From Mactra quadrangularis (lineage: Eukaryota; Mollusca; Bivalvia; Venerida; Mactridae), in assembly GCA_025267735.1 (NCBI GenBank), contig CM046303.1, positions 56,313,403-56,377,402 on the forward strand: DNA of 64,000 bases. The letters are read 5' to 3'. The notes beneath the pieces were generated by a model that was not told the origin of the DNA, made no database searches, and saw only the letters and a program-made list of their open reading frames with translations. Made by a program: the position numbers and the translations under genes. Of this stretch, positions 40,871 to 53,224 are shown piece after piece (position 1 is the first letter of the stretch; every line of letters begins with the position of its first letter).

Positions 40871-41567
40871 CATACGTTTGTCGCCCAGGTGCAAGGTAAT
40901 GACCGATGCCTCATTGGATAGATAACTACTCATACATAAGAACTCAAAACGGTGACTTTTTCACCGGCAAATCAGGATTTATAGTATGTCATGAACACCC
41001 TGATTAATCTATAACTAAATCCATAATAAATGGCGGATTATCATGCTGATTTTCGTTGCCTAGTAGCAAAATATCACATAACCCAATTCGTCCATCAGAT
41101 AATATAAGAATATCCGCTAGTCATTAATATCCTCGATGGTAATATATTTCGTACATTAACACTGGCGAGCATCAGTGTCATTAGAAATTAATATTCAAGT
41201 CATGCGCCGTACCTGATCATACTACATATAAAGTGAGTTGTATTGAGGAATTGCAACATATACTTTAAAAGTCTGTTCATAAGCAGACGTTATAATGCGA
41301 GGCAGTGAATTGAAGTAAATATATCTCTTCATCGATTCTCATCCCTTAAGGATAATGATCAGATAATAATGACAATAATTGTAATTAGTTTTGTTTAAAT
41401 TGAAAACTGATATTATTGATGAAAGGTTTTTGTTAATTGTTTTTTAATAAATATCTTAATGAACACAAATGGATGGTATTTATTGCGTAAAGCATATTGG
41501 ATTGTATTTTGACTATTCTTTTAATTATATATGAATGATAATTAATCTTGAAGGTTGTATGTAACAA

Positions 41568-42620
41568 ATGGGCGAGTTTCAATATTCACATTTTCGATCG
41601 GAGTGGCAGCTTAGTGCAGGAGTACTGGTATGGCAGATAGTTTCGCCTATCCTGATTATATTTGGTACAACTGGGAACGTGATTTCTATCAAGATTTTGT
41701 CTCAGAGGAAGTTTAATCGTTGGGCTTCAAGTATATACTTGATCGGTCTAGCCGTTGCTGATATGTGCGTTTTACACGTTGGATTACTGCGACAATGGGT
41801 TAAATACACGTTTGATTTAGATATAAGATCTCTACATCCGGTTATTTGCCGGACACATTGGTGGTTGATGTACGCATGCGCCGACATTCCTGTATGGATT
41901 CTTACAGCGATTACCGTAGAACGTATGGTGTCCACAATGTGTCCTTACAAGAGTAAACGTATATGTACCAAAAATAAAGCAAAGATCACATTGATTGTCA
42001 TTGTCTTAATGGCGTTTCTGATCAATTCACATTTATTGTACGGCTTTGGAGCTATTGAGATAAAAAATGGAAATGACACGACCTATATTCCATGTGCTCC
42101 ACGTACTGAGGCATATGAACATTTCTTCGCTAAAGTTTGGACTTGGATTGATTTGTGTAAGTTCTCGCTGGTTCCCTTTGTTATACTTAGCGTTGGAAAC
42201 GCTTGTATTATACTAAAACTGATTGCAAGTCGCAAGAGAGTGAGAACCAGAGTTCGACCAGAGTCATTAGCCTCAACAACAACAACAACGAATGCAAATC
42301 AAGCATCTAATATGACCATTCTGTTATTAGGTTTGAACTTCATATTCATTATCAGTACATCACCCGTGTGTATTTATTTCATCGGAGAACCTTACTGGAT
42401 ACCTACTGACCTGCCTTTAAAAATTCGACATCAAGATCCGTGGTGGGCGTTGGTTAACATGTTAATGTTTTCTAACAATTCTGTTAACTTTGTTTTGTAT
42501 TGTTTGACTGGTTCTAGATTTCGAGATTCAGTGAAAAAACTGTTTAAATGTGATGCATTTAAAACCGGTGTATTTACTGTAGCAACCGGCAATACAATGA
42601 ATCGGTCAGCTGGAATATAA
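41568..42620 (+). CDS. rhodopsin-class (family A) G-protein-coupled receptor, peptide-type
   Basis: A single-exon gene of 350 residues at the plasma membrane with seven hydrophobic segments. Landmarks: GNVI with Asn37 in TM1, LAVAD with Asp65 in TM2, Cys94 at the TM3 disulfide position with a partner in IPCAPRTE, ERM (118-120) in place of DRY, and NFVLYCLTGSRFR at the end of TM7 in place of NPxxY. A short basic tail follows. The ERM and NFVLYCL variants are common in mollusc and annelid neuropeptide receptors of the FMRFamide-receptor-like type, so a peptide ligand is likely but not shown. The N-terminus is short (about 20 residues) with no signal peptide. The start ATG gives the full TM1 and is preceded by an in-frame open stretch without another good ATG. 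Confidence 0.87.
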   Translation: MGEFQYSHFRSEWQLSAGVLVWQIVSPILIIFGTTGNVISIKILSQRKFNRWASSIYLIGLAVADMCVLHVGLLRQWVKYTFDLDIRSLHPVICRTHWWLMYACADIPVWILTAITVERMVSTMCPYKSKRICTKNKAKITLIVIVLMAFLINSHLLYGFGAIEIKNGNDTTYIPCAPRTEAYEHFFAKVWTWIDLCKFSLVPFVILSVGNACIILKLIASRKRVRTRVRPESLASTTTTTNANQASNMTILLLGLNFIFIISTSPVCIYFIGEPYWIPTDLPLKIRHQDPWWALVNMLMFSNNSVNFVLYCLTGSRFRDSVKKLFKCDAFKTGVFTVATGNTMNRSAGI

Positions 42621-45600
42621 CCACAACTGTTTGCTAGAGAAGCATCATTCGGAACTCTTCTGTCATTCACAACAAATAATCACGGACATTTTGGAACTGT
42701 CTTTGCGTATCTTGCTTCATCTTAAGGCACATTGCGCTAGGCGATCGCTAGCTAATGCTTTTTGAAAACGATTTTTATTTATTAACCGCTTCGACAAAAT
42801 ATACGCCTGAAATAAAATAAATAGCAGTATTCTTGAGAACGAAGCAAGTTCCCACAGAATGCAGCCATTTTGAAAAAGGCAGAAGTGTTTCGAATGATAC
42901 GGCTGGCAAAAACTTGCTTGTATCGCTAGTTTGCGATTCAACTTGCTCGATCGTAGCAGACCGTACCATAGGAAATCGCTAGGTAGCGATACATGCGCTC
43001 GCCTTGCGAAACGTGTCCATTATGCTTTAAGCGGTGTTGAAGTAATAAAATCCACGATCATTTAGAAGATGAATAATGTCTCGTTTTGTAGTCCATACAT
43101 TTGAAATAGATAATTTTATGATATATAAACGATATTTAGTCACATAAATAGAATTAGAAATATATGAAAAAGCGTTGTGCACATGTGTTTACGGCAAGAA
43201 CTATTTTGCATAATGTTTACGTACTTCGCCTGTGCTTCTGCTCGTGATCGTTGTAAAAACAGATTTCTTGGAGGACCTTCCGAGAATCCTTCAGACATCA
43301 TTCATTTAATAAATGATTGAGGTTTTTCGAATTATAAAAGCATGTAGTCTGGATTACCTGTCCCTTACCACTTTCGTTATCGGTTCAAGCAAAAGGCAAA
43401 AATGACGGCGCTCACAAGGAAACTTAAAGTTACAAAAATTTCTTTTATTTTCTCATTATTTTGCATGAACATGTTCTGACGATGGTCAATTTGGTAGGAA
43501 TTTGGTACTAAATACGTCATTCGAAGTCGATTTTGTGCGCTTGAATTTAGCGAACGATTAATCAGAAACCATGTCTGCAAAGTTGACACGATTCGGACGT
43601 TGACTTTTCTCGTTAGAGTTTCGGATAATTTATTTAACAAAAATGTAACCGGACGACTAAAATTAAGGTATCAGCTGTAATTCTTGTACTTAGTTCCTTT
43701 GATTTAAGTCAATAGTGAGAAATGCTCATTAGAAAACAGAATTATTCGATACCTTGTACAATACATCGGGTGCCGCCATTATTCTGCTTTGTCTGACGTC
43801 TACTTTACCATCCTACCCTCCAAGTACGTCTGCGAACCAGACATAGGCGCATGTTTAACTGTCATAACAACCGTAAGTGATGAAAGGAACAACTTCCGTA
43901 AAGCTCTTGATGAAGCTGAATCACTAAGCCAATTAAATGACACACGCTATACCATATTTACTGTACTTGTTGTAAATTGTTTAAGACTTAAATGTTCCGA
44001 TGCTATAAATTACCTGACGTTGTCACGTGTCATTTTTATGTTGTCAATAGAAATGGATAAAGAAGATTATCACGTAACAAAGTCAGAGTATATTATCTTC
44101 CGCCTTTACACGTGATCTTCAGAGTATAAAAATGACTTGTTTCGCGACAACTTTTTGCAGCCAAAATTAGAAAATCAAATAAGAGAATCAAGTGATTTAG
44201 TTAAGGTTTCTAAAGTATTTCAAGTTTACTGTAGATGTTTGTTGAATTATCGCAGATAAGCGGGAGACTTTCGATATGAAGGATCATTTAATACGTGACA
44301 ATGTATATCATGAAAAATATAGTACCATTGATTTTATATATCTGAATTTAGGACATTTATTGAGGCGTGGTTATGCAAACTTATTTTAGTTAATCATATC
44401 ACGCTTGTAAAATAACAGAACAGAACTGAACGGTGGATAGTAATATATAAATAGAAGTAAACATCATCGTATTTATTTTACATATGAAATTGTCAAGGTG
44501 TATATTACAGTAACATGTGATGATGGTATTTGAAGTTTTGCATGCTTAGTCACATACATTGAAGTTGATTATACATTCCTTTTTGACCAAAAACAAAAAA
44601 GATTGTTTGTTTCTGGGGACCATTAAGCTAGTAATATATATCATCTACTCTCTTAGAGGTTGGATATTGATTAATGTATGAACATGTATAAAATCAAAGC
44701 GCTGAAAGCACTGCCCAGATATGATACCATCAGCGTCAAAACAGTGTGATGTTGTTAACTATTAGACTATTTTTCACGCGTATCTATTAACCTAACTTAT
44801 TATCGATGCGCTTCGTCTGACTGCGCATGACCAACGTAATTGTCCGCGACATTTTTGTGAAACTTTTAAAAAAACTAGATGGGAACCCGTGCAAGCACGG
44901 GCTTTAGCAAACTCCTCACAGTGCTTAAGTCACGCTTTGCTACTTAATTATTGATTTGATAAAGGGAGATAACCGCTGCGGGGAGTTTGGTTTGACGTGT
45001 CTATTTTCAGTTTTATCTATTTTTAGACACAAAAAAAACAATTTTTTTTGTTGATTTTTGGCAGATTTTGCAAATATCAAGAGGCTTTGTCAAAAAAGAA
45101 TTGTCAACTTGATATGCCGGTATATATGTGCTCCAGCGACAAACAAAAGATTTATTCAAAGCTTCGCAGTTTCTTCCACAAAACAGGAAACTCGCAAATT
45201 TAATAGTATAGATTGTGGTTTCTAAGACCTGTGTTGCAAGCAATCCATGTCAGAAACTAGAAATGCTTGCGAATAATACCATCGACCGAGTCGTAATGAT
45301 AAACCGTGAAATCGGAGCACCAGCTCGCAAACTAACTCAAAATAACGAACGTGATACCAAATCGGCGGTCTAGAAATGCTCTTCTCTATGGGTTTTGTAC
45401 TAATTTATGGTGAAATTATGTGATTTATTATTGTTTTTTTTATTGTGTTGAAACTTGTTCACATATATTGTAATTTAAAATACTTGTTTTATAAACAAAT
45501 ACTAATAGTGATGTATAGATTTTTTTATTCTGATAATCATAAGAACAACAGGTTGAAAAGTAGATGTAGGTGAACTTTCAAAAGGATCTATCCTGACATT

Positions 45601-45675
45601 GATGATACATGTGTATTGCCACAGACTGGTTATAATTTAGAGAATGCTGGTAAACAGATAAATAATTCGACTGAC
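42621..45675. other. intergenic spacer, GPCR to orphan gene
   Basis: I see no supported gene. 42722-43030 has weakly pairing ends rich in gcgatcgc/gcgagcgc words and may be a degraded DNA transposon. 44886-44905 forms a strong hairpin (cccgtgcaagcacggg), followed by a gggagataacc word frequent in mollusc repeats. An open frame at 43789-44115 has no ATG at its start and no family motif. Confidence 0.45.
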
Positions 45676-46500
45676 TCACTCATAATCCGACATTACACCT
45701 TTAAGATTTACCCACTTCCATGTGGCCCAGCAACCTTTACCACAACAGGAACCGAGCATTCCTTTCCAAGCTTTGCGCATCGCCGTGCGCACAAGCAAAG
45801 CGTTTCTGATTGGCTGAGCTGATCTCTTGCGTCTTTTGATTGGACAGATATTTGATTTCGGATTATCCCATTGATTAATTTGAATTTCTTCAGTGACGTC
45901 GTAGTTTTTTACTTGCATTTTCCTGCGACGTTTACGTCTTCTGCTATGTATCTGTTTCAACATGACATTTATTTCGGCATATTTTTGACGTATTTCTTCT
46001 TCAATGCAGCGACGTTCGGCTTTATAGTTAGATTCGGATGGGGAAGATTTTGAACCGAACGATTGGGTTGAAGATCTTTGACTAAGGCTTTGCTCTGGAT
46101 CATTTCCAAACGGATCAAAACTGACACCGCACGTTATGCAATCATTAGCGCCTTGTACTTGCAAGTCTTTGGTCAACCAAGAAAAGTCAAGTGATAGATC
46201 ATCATTTCGCTCCGTGTCTCTTTGCTTATCATTATTTAACTCAGGGTTGTCATTCAGTTTGTCAGGAGAAGTACCGTCACCTTCAACATACTTGTCATCA
46301 CCATACCCTGCACTCCTTTCTTTCACCGGACATTTTTTATTCGATTTGAAATTTTGTTTTGTTAAGTTATGATCAAAGTCTTGTCGATATTTTTGTGATA
46401 AAAACTTGTATTCCGAGTCCAAATTCCATCTGTCAGTAGATACTTGATTGTTGTTCAAGAAATTCTCAGTTGTTTTTGACGATAAGTACAATGTCCTCAT
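45676..46500 (-). CDS. unrecognised basic protein, 274 residues
   Basis: I do not recognise the family. Residues 50-110 are rich in Asn/Asp/Lys. CITCGVSFDPFG lies at 121-132 and a helical charged stretch AERRCIEEEIRQKYAEINVM at 161-180. Two strongly basic motifs, RRRKRRRK (187-194) and KRRKR (222-226), could be nuclear localisation signals. The end (WKGMLGSCCGKGCWATWKW) carries a CC-x3-C motif. There is no signal peptide at this start. A good acceptor (TTTTTACAG) lies just before the ATG, so a spliced first exon exists, probably at 48154 and above. The 3' region has AATAAA-like sites within about 150 nt. Other reading: a GTAAAT at about residue 263 could be a donor, replacing the last 11 residues. 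Confidence 0.62.
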   Translation of the reverse strand: MRTLYLSSKTTENFLNNNQVSTDRWNLDSEYKFLSQKYRQDFDHNLTKQNFKSNKKCPVKERSAGYGDDKYVEGDGTSPDKLNDNPELNNDKQRDTERNDDLSLDFSWLTKDLQVQGANDCITCGVSFDPFGNDPEQSLSQRSSTQSFGSKSSPSESNYKAERRCIEEEIRQKYAEINVMLKQIHSRRRKRRRKMQVKNYDVTEEIQINQWDNPKSNICPIKRRKRSAQPIRNALLVRTAMRKAWKGMLGSCCGKGCWATWKWVNLKGVMSDYE

Positions 46501-47437
46501 ATCTGTAAAAAGTCATAGAATACGATATTATTAGAATACAGGTATCATTTAACACGGAAGTCACCATACTATAAAATCTCCTTTGTCTACACGAAAGAGA
46601 ATCGATTTATCGATGGCTTATATATTACATTTTCTAGATTTTCCAAGTTAATATCCGTTTAATCTTCACTTTTAGTGATACATGTACTGAATCTCAGTCG
46701 TCAGAATACCTAACTTCAAAAACGATTCAAAATTCTGCACGAACAAATTTACTTTAGTTCCTATTGGCAAATAAGTGATTTGTAAAAAATAAATGTGAAT
46801 TTTGTTCATGTCCAGTATGGACAAAATTAAAAGAAAATTTAGTTTTGACATGTGAGTGTAGTGAATTTCATGTTAAAATGGTACTTTCCATATTCAAATA
46901 ATATAATTATGCAGCATATTATCAAAAATTTTACGATAATTTAACGATACAATATAGAAGGATTTACGACTAAAATCGGTCGTAAGACACTAGATAAGGG
47001 TGGCGCACCCATTAAGGTAAATATACTGTGATTCCAATTAATAGTAATTAACATATTTGAATCCCTTGATAAATGATTACAAAACATAGCTTCATTTATT
47101 GCATTTAACACGCCATGTTCAACATTTTGCGTGAATCATATAATAAATTGATAAACATTCGGTGGGAAACAGAGATTTTTTTAAATAAGTAATGAAAATT
47201 TTGAATACAAGTGTGTTATTATCATCTATACTTTAGTATGTAAATTATATAGTGTAAGTTTTTAATTTGTCTGTACTTAATAATACTTGATGTTATAAAA
47301 CTTCTGGCGAAACGAAACTTGAAAATTCAATGTCTACAGTTTACTGAGAAATGCTTAAGAGAATAAACATAGTTTAAATGAGGAGGAAATCTACCTTTGT
47401 AGCGATAAATTATCCGTTTAATGCTACACTGTTTTAT

Positions 47438-47691
47438 AAAGTATATACGGGGCTACTGCACTTTACCGGTACGTAGTAATTCAGCGGAAGTAGAAATATA
47501 ACACTTACCCTAACCCTGTTTCAATAGAAAGGTAAGCGATTTTATTTTAATTTCATGATATTTTCTGTCTTTTATCAGGGGCTGCCGCCCCCGAACCCCC
47601 GCCTTTAACGGTCACCGTCAGTACCACCTCAATGAAAAATGCAACATGACTGTTGCGTACCGGTAAAGTGCATTCTAGCCGTATATACTTT
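47438..47691. mobile_element. 254-bp inverted-repeat element
   Basis: The ends start AAAGTATATACGG and continue to CACTTTACCGGTACG on both strands, about 36 bp with about five mismatches. The interior contains ggggctgccgcccccgaacc, a GC-rich word also seen in related form near 51725-51810. Confidence 0.6.
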
Positions 47692-47849
47692 GAAATGAAA
47701 TCTTTTACTTATTGACCACGCAATTTCAGACCATCTGAGAACTTTAATTGCGAAACCAATGAAATGTGATATTATTGCAGAGTTCCAATAGAAATAACGT
47801 TCTCAGTCTTTACAAAACAGATTTGTTCTTTTATAATTTAATTAAACCG

Positions 47850-47925
47850 CATTCTCGTTCCCAGAGTCTAGTAGGATTCTCAAAACTAGTATTGAGAATC
47901 CTACTAAACTCTGGGAACGAGAATG
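47850..47925. mobile_element. 76-bp palindrome, second copy of the 9048-9127 family
   Basis: Same ends (CATTCTCGTTCCCAGAGTC) and near-perfect inverted halves. No target duplication is evident here. Confidence 0.7.
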
Positions 47926-48153
47926 ACAAAAGCATACATTCATTTGAAACTCACGAGTTGTACAAAATTGTAATAATAATTCAGGTGTTTTGTTATAACT
48001 CTATTTCAAATTTTCATTTATTTTCTATATTATTAAAAAATGTTTTTTGATAATTTTGTGATTTATTGTAAAATATTTTTGTAGAAATATATATGTTAAA
48101 TTATTGTGATACAGATGACTAGTAATATGTTGTTATGAATAAATTGAACTTAC

Positions 48154-48230
48154 CTTGAATACTGTGTTCATATTTACAAAATCTTGAGAGATTTATTTTT
48201 CCTTCATTCAGTTTTGTGTAAATCGGATAT
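48154..48230 (-). other. probable 5' non-coding exon of the 274-residue gene
   Basis: Ends with CAAG|GTAAGT. Spliced to the acceptor before 46502, a short upstream frame (ATG at about 48171) stops at once. The frame continuous with the main protein has no ATG, so I treat this exon as untranslated. The upper limit is a guess. Confidence 0.4.
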
Positions 48231-48250
48231 TACGTCAACGTCGCGCCAAA
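48230..48250 (-). promoter_or_regulatory. candidate promoter with CRE-like and E2F-like sites
   Basis: On minus, TTTGGCGC (48243-48250) matches the E2F consensus TTTSSCGC, and TGACGTAA (48230-48237) is CRE/ATF-like. Further ACGT-containing words lie up to 48320. The location just upstream of the probable first exon supports a promoter. Confidence 0.4.
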
Positions 48251-49292
48251 TATAGCCAACGTTACGTGCTTTAAATTGGCACAAAATAACGTCTGCAAAA
48301 ACGACGTAATACGACATAAAAGCTTTCAACGCATTATACAGGGTAAATGAGTCTCAAGCGAACCAGCCAAAATCCATGGTGAAGGCATGACCGAGTGGTT
48401 CCAACGCTGGACTGATACGAACGGAAATCATTAGATAGCTATAAAGGGTCAAATCACATCTTATCCCTACATCGTTGTCTCCTTAGGAAGAACTTCAAAA
48501 AAATATCCCAAGGCTCAGAACCGGGGGATTATTTGATTAAATTTACATATCATTTAGTTCAGCACCGGGTTAATTAGAGCTCAAGAGTCAGCGTTCAGCC
48601 TCGTGATCTTGCACAGAAATTAGATGGTGCATTTTACTTTTTTAAAAATATTTAGTTAAAGTTTACATCTAAAAATCATTTAAATTTGAAATCAAAATGT
48701 GGACGTCTTACAGTAAAGCTCTGCTATGAAGACCTTCTCAGTCATTTCATAATCATGTGATTTTTGACGACGCTTTATTTAGTTTAACTTAAACCTTTTT
48801 TGTTTTCAAACAATTCATACATAAAAATATAAACATAGTAAATGACATGAACACGCTTAATTTGGGAGGACAAGGTTCCTACATAGCACCATTTGGCTAT
48901 ATCTATTTTGATGTTACTAATATAAGGATTGTTTTGTATTAATTTAAAGATATCTTTGTGTTCTTTGTGTTAGACACGTGATATCGTGAGAGCGCGTAAT
49001 CCATCACCATGAAATTATTCAAACTATGACAATTGAGAAAAAGTAGACTATATAGCCTAACTAATCACCTTAACATATATATTTACTATATAAATAACAG
49101 CTCACCTGCGTCATCAGTTTGACGCCTTGAACTTACCTCCCATGGATGTAAGTTAATATTTTTGCATTATTTTCATTAAATTCTAATTTAGACATCAAGC
49201 AACTTGATAATCACCATTTCAAGGTGTTGCTGTTTAATTAAAAGTGTATATAAGAGTATAATACATGTAGATATTAATACAGTGTTATCCAG

Positions 49293-49383
49293 TCCTTGGA
49301 CAAAAATCGATTTTTATGTCAAATCAAGATAAGATAAGATAAAATTATCTTTGTTTGACCTAAAACCCGATTTTTGTCAAGGA
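49293..49383. repeat. hairpin repeat
   Basis: tccttggacaaaaatcg at the left pairs with cgatttttgtcaagga at the right with one extra base, enclosing an (aagat)n stretch. Confidence 0.5.
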
Positions 49384-50039
49384 TTGATTCACATTTACCC
49401 ATAACACAAGAAACAAATATGATTAACGTTCAGACTCTAAAATCCGCTTTTATTCGTTAATGCTCTTAGTATTAATGAGCTTCCACCATCTTTGACGCAT
49501 CCTGATTTTCCAGAATTACAATTAAGGGATGGTTACAGAGTGGCAACCACCAGTTGTCGTATAGACATGTTCTGGATTCCAAAACTTTTTAAGCCGCTTT
49601 TTTAACATTTTGTTTTTTATATGATGCAGCGTTAAAGTTTTGGATCAGAACCGTTCTTAAATCTCATCAGAATAACCTGATTTTGCAGTTCTTGATAGTC
49701 TTAATTTTCACGAATGCCCCGTAACGGTGCAGATATCACCTCTATTAGTCTATACTAGGACGCACAACTCTTCGCAGTATTCGGCGATTTAGTACGCGGT
49801 AAAATACAGTGCGGCGCGTATGAAGACAAAATCGTTGCATATTTTCGTTTTTAGATACAATTGAATTATTAGAATGTAAACTTTGCCACGTGCTTTTATT
49901 TAAATAAACATTTTTACCCATGATGCTGAGCGTCACCGTACAAAGATCAATAAGACCGTTTGTGTACAAAACTTAAAAATAAAAATGTAATTGCAATTTA
50001 TAGCCTAAGTTTCATGCTTACGCACGTTCGCCGATTTTA

Positions 50040-50308
50040 CAGCTATTACCCCTGGTCATCGGGCTACTGGTATCTATCTATCAATCTCCCTGGGGAGTCT
50101 TTAACTCCGCTTAGTGCAGCCTACACATTTGCGCAACGGAATTACACCACCCTCGCAGGTACCCATTTACACCAGGGTGAAGTGAAGCAATTGAAGGTAA
50201 ATTTCTTGCTCAAGAAAATTAGCAGTGCCGCTTGTTGGGTTCGAACCCGGGATTTCTCGATCCCTAAGCGCGCGTCCTACCACTAGACTACTGCTCCTTC
50301 TAAATGCC
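50040..50308 (-). repeat. tRNA-derived SINE with a different body
   Basis: On minus the head reads AGCAGTAGTCTAGTGGTAGG with box B GGTTCGAACCC. The ends AGCAGT / ACTGCT pair exactly, so the acceptor stem is preserved. The body (AAATGGGTACCTGCGAGGGT, then TAGGCTGCACTAAGCGGAG) differs from the 2122-2430 family and is of the type conserved across several mollusc SINEs. Confidence 0.68.
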
Positions 50309-52320
50309 TCTATAACAATGAAATCTCGGACATTATGGGACAAAACAATGATTTCAACTTACTGTTATACAGTTATACAAACATTTAATTGCCTTATTAT
50401 AGATCAGCAATATCTCATTGTTCAAAAGCAAGCATCAAACCATTTTTTGTTCTATTCAAATCGGTCATAATTTTACCAGACTATTTTGTGTATCTCATAA
50501 ATTGTTTTTTTTTGTATCTAAATACAAATAGTAATATATTTCAGTTTTAAATTGTTTTTTTAGGTAATTTCAACGTTATGATTTATTTATCAGCTTTACT
50601 AGGCAATAAGCTTCAGTAATAAGTTTTTTTCTAAAAGACTTGGAACATAATGTTAATTATAATGCTTTTACATAAATGAAAATAATCACCAGTGCAATCT
50701 GAGCAAAACAGAAGTAATATAAATGTTATATCACTTGGAATATACAGAAACTATCTACTTAGTATCTTTACAAGCTTTACAAATATGAAATTAATAACAA
50801 AAAAAGTCATCTCATAGATGGATAATTAATTTGTTGCGCTCAGGTGAAATAAATGATTAATATTGCCACTGATATTTCCACAAATAAAGGGGGATCAATA
50901 ATATACAGTGTTCACAAAATGTTCATGAACAATTGAAAAAGTGAGAAAGACTCATAAATTCGCAAGTAAATTCACTAAAATCAATGCTGATTCATGTTAC
51001 ACTGTTAGAAGAATATGTTACATTTGTAATTTATTTATTAATGCTATTATAAGAGTTATAGCGCCTATAGTTTTACCCCGATATGACTTTTATGCAAGAA
51101 TACTCATTGCATTGCATACGAATGTAGTATTAATGCTCGGTATCGATATCGGAGTATATCGTCAAAGCTCGACTGTAATTATTAGACAGGGATTAATTTT
51201 TAGATTATATTAAGGCGTACAATGAGTGTCTATTTCACCGTGTAGAATAGGCGTGGTACTGATTTTCGTCTGGATATGTGTAGATAATTATTAGATGCAA
51301 ATGTGAAAGATCAGATCTGAGTCAAACTTAATGCACAATACATTAGTTAATCCTTAACCCTTTACTGGTTGCGACATGTGTGAAAAGTAGCTATCTTTTC
51401 ACCATTACGCACTAGGGCTATTTCAAGATGCTCTAATTTTCTTACTAATTATCATACAGATATGCAACTTGGCCAAATTCACCCTGGGTGAATATATTTC
51501 AGAAAAAAACAAATTGAGCCCCAATCCCAGTTACCATGGCAACGCTGGGGCGAAGCAAAACGGCAAAAAATACAATTTTTGCTCTTTTTTCACCCCACAT
51601 TTGCATTTCAAACAGTAATATTATTTAAATTGAGGTCTAAAAAGCCGGGTCTTTTCAGAGACTAAAAACATGTTTTCTTATCAGCATTTGGTGCCATTTC
51701 TCTGCACCCAATGACCCCGATTTTTTCTGGCGATCAGGGGCGCTGCGCCCCCTTCAAACCCCAGAAACAAAGAGGGTGCACATCCCCCTTCGGAACCCCC
51801 CTGAGACATCTTTTGATGGGGGCGCGCGAAAAAAAGCTCAATTTTTGGGACAACTATCCTTTAGTGAAATTCACTACATCTAGTTCAAAAGCACCATTTT
51901 CAAGACTGTGGCGGCCATTTTGGAGGGGGTGGGGTCTGGACACGTAAAAATGCGGGATTGAGAGGTTATGGTTTAAAACAGGATTCGGTCCAAGGTCTTT
52001 TCGAGGGCACTGTACGTAGGCACAATATAATTAAAACGGTGACTTGCTTCTACATTTATTTTATTTAAAACTTAAAATTAATAACATAAAATTAATCATT
52101 AACAGAAACTTCAGAGTGTTAAAAAACAATAGGCAATAAATATTTACTTTTGCAGTAACCGTAAAACATGCCAAGAATATTATATCTCAGCATCGTTTTT
52201 AATCAAACGAAAGCCAAAGTGGCGTAGAAGATATTTAGGAGTGTTATTTAAAGAAAATTAAAATTAAAATCGTAAAGATATATTTTGAAAACAGTTTATG
52301 CAGTGCGGGTCATTTTCATG

Positions 52321-52648
52321 TCAGTAATTTCCTTAGCATTTTTTTATGACGTAGGCTATATAGAGGATATTTGTCAACTTTGGTGTAAGATCGATGTTTA
52401 TTTCACCAAGTGAGCTCAGAAAACATATTTTCATGATTGGCGTAGCCACGAGTAAAAATGTCACTTTCTGAGTTCACGAGTTGATCAGTAATTTCCTTAG
52501 CATTTTTTTATGACGTAGGCTATATAGAGGATATTTGTCAACTTTGGTGTAAGATCGATGTTTATTTCACCAAGTGAGCTCAGAAAACATATTTTCATGA
52601 TTGGCGTAGCCACGAGTAAAAATGTCACTTTCTGAGTTCACGAGTTGA
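52321..52648. repeat. exact 164-bp tandem duplication
   Basis: 52321-52484 and 52485-52648 are identical as far as I can read. Each copy begins tcagtaatttccttagc and includes one arm of a foldback (gtcaactttggtgtaagatc). The other arm, in reverse complement, follows at about 52650-52680. Confidence 0.85.
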
Positions 52649-53224
52649 AATAAAAATGATCTTACACCAAAGTTGACGACTATTCTGTTTTTTTTCATAC
52701 TTAGTTTTGTGTTTTTAAATTACAACGTGACGTCATTTATCTCCAAAGATAACGTCATTGACTATGAAAATATATGATCACTACAATGAAAATATATTTT
52801 TCTATTTTCATCGTTTATTTCCACCGAATAACGGGACATTTCACCGCAAAGTATGAAAGAATAATAATATTCATATGTTAAAACGTCAATCATGTCCAAT
52901 GAATATTATATTTGGACTGGATAACACCTATAAGTATGATTCAAAGTTATAACGTTTACAGCTAAAAACAATTCTATAGAAACTTTGCGGCACGCCTGCT
53001 AATATGATGCCACATTGAGATCCAAGTGTTACTTGACAATTGCATGCCTTAGTCGCTTGGTGTCATTCCTCTTTGTTGATTGCTTTTCATTATAAAAAAG
53101 TGAAAGAATAGTATGAATTAAATTATGATCTTAAGATAATATGCCTTGAAATGCATATTGTTAACTCTTTTGTTAATTTGTATAAAAAATCCAATTGGCG
53201 TTACCAGAAAACATTAAATGCATT

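Larger units (their letters stand above)
37745..41567. other. intergenic spacer between TEP and GPCR genes
   Basis: No coding exon seen. It holds the TEP 3' untranslated region with AATAAA at 37776-37781, a small hairpin repeat at 38302-38384, two fused MITEs at 38795-39429 and a SINE at 40612-40870. Confidence 0.5.
46503..48153 (-). other. probable intron of the 274-residue gene
   Basis: Bounded on minus by a CAAG|GTAAGT donor (48154/48153) and TTTTTACAG acceptor. It contains the foldback repeat 47438-47691 and the palindrome 47850-47925. No coding sequence is recognised. Confidence 0.5.

Noticed and set aside
43789..44115. 108-residue plus-strand open frame
   Set aside because: It begins at TTG and not ATG, shows no family motif or splice signals in the right places, and has no neighbouring exons.
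45676..46500. Insulin/relaxin-like peptide
   Set aside because: CC-x3-C after KRRKR is suggestive, but there is no signal peptide, no B-chain pattern and no fourth A-chain cysteine. Kept only as an unknown protein.
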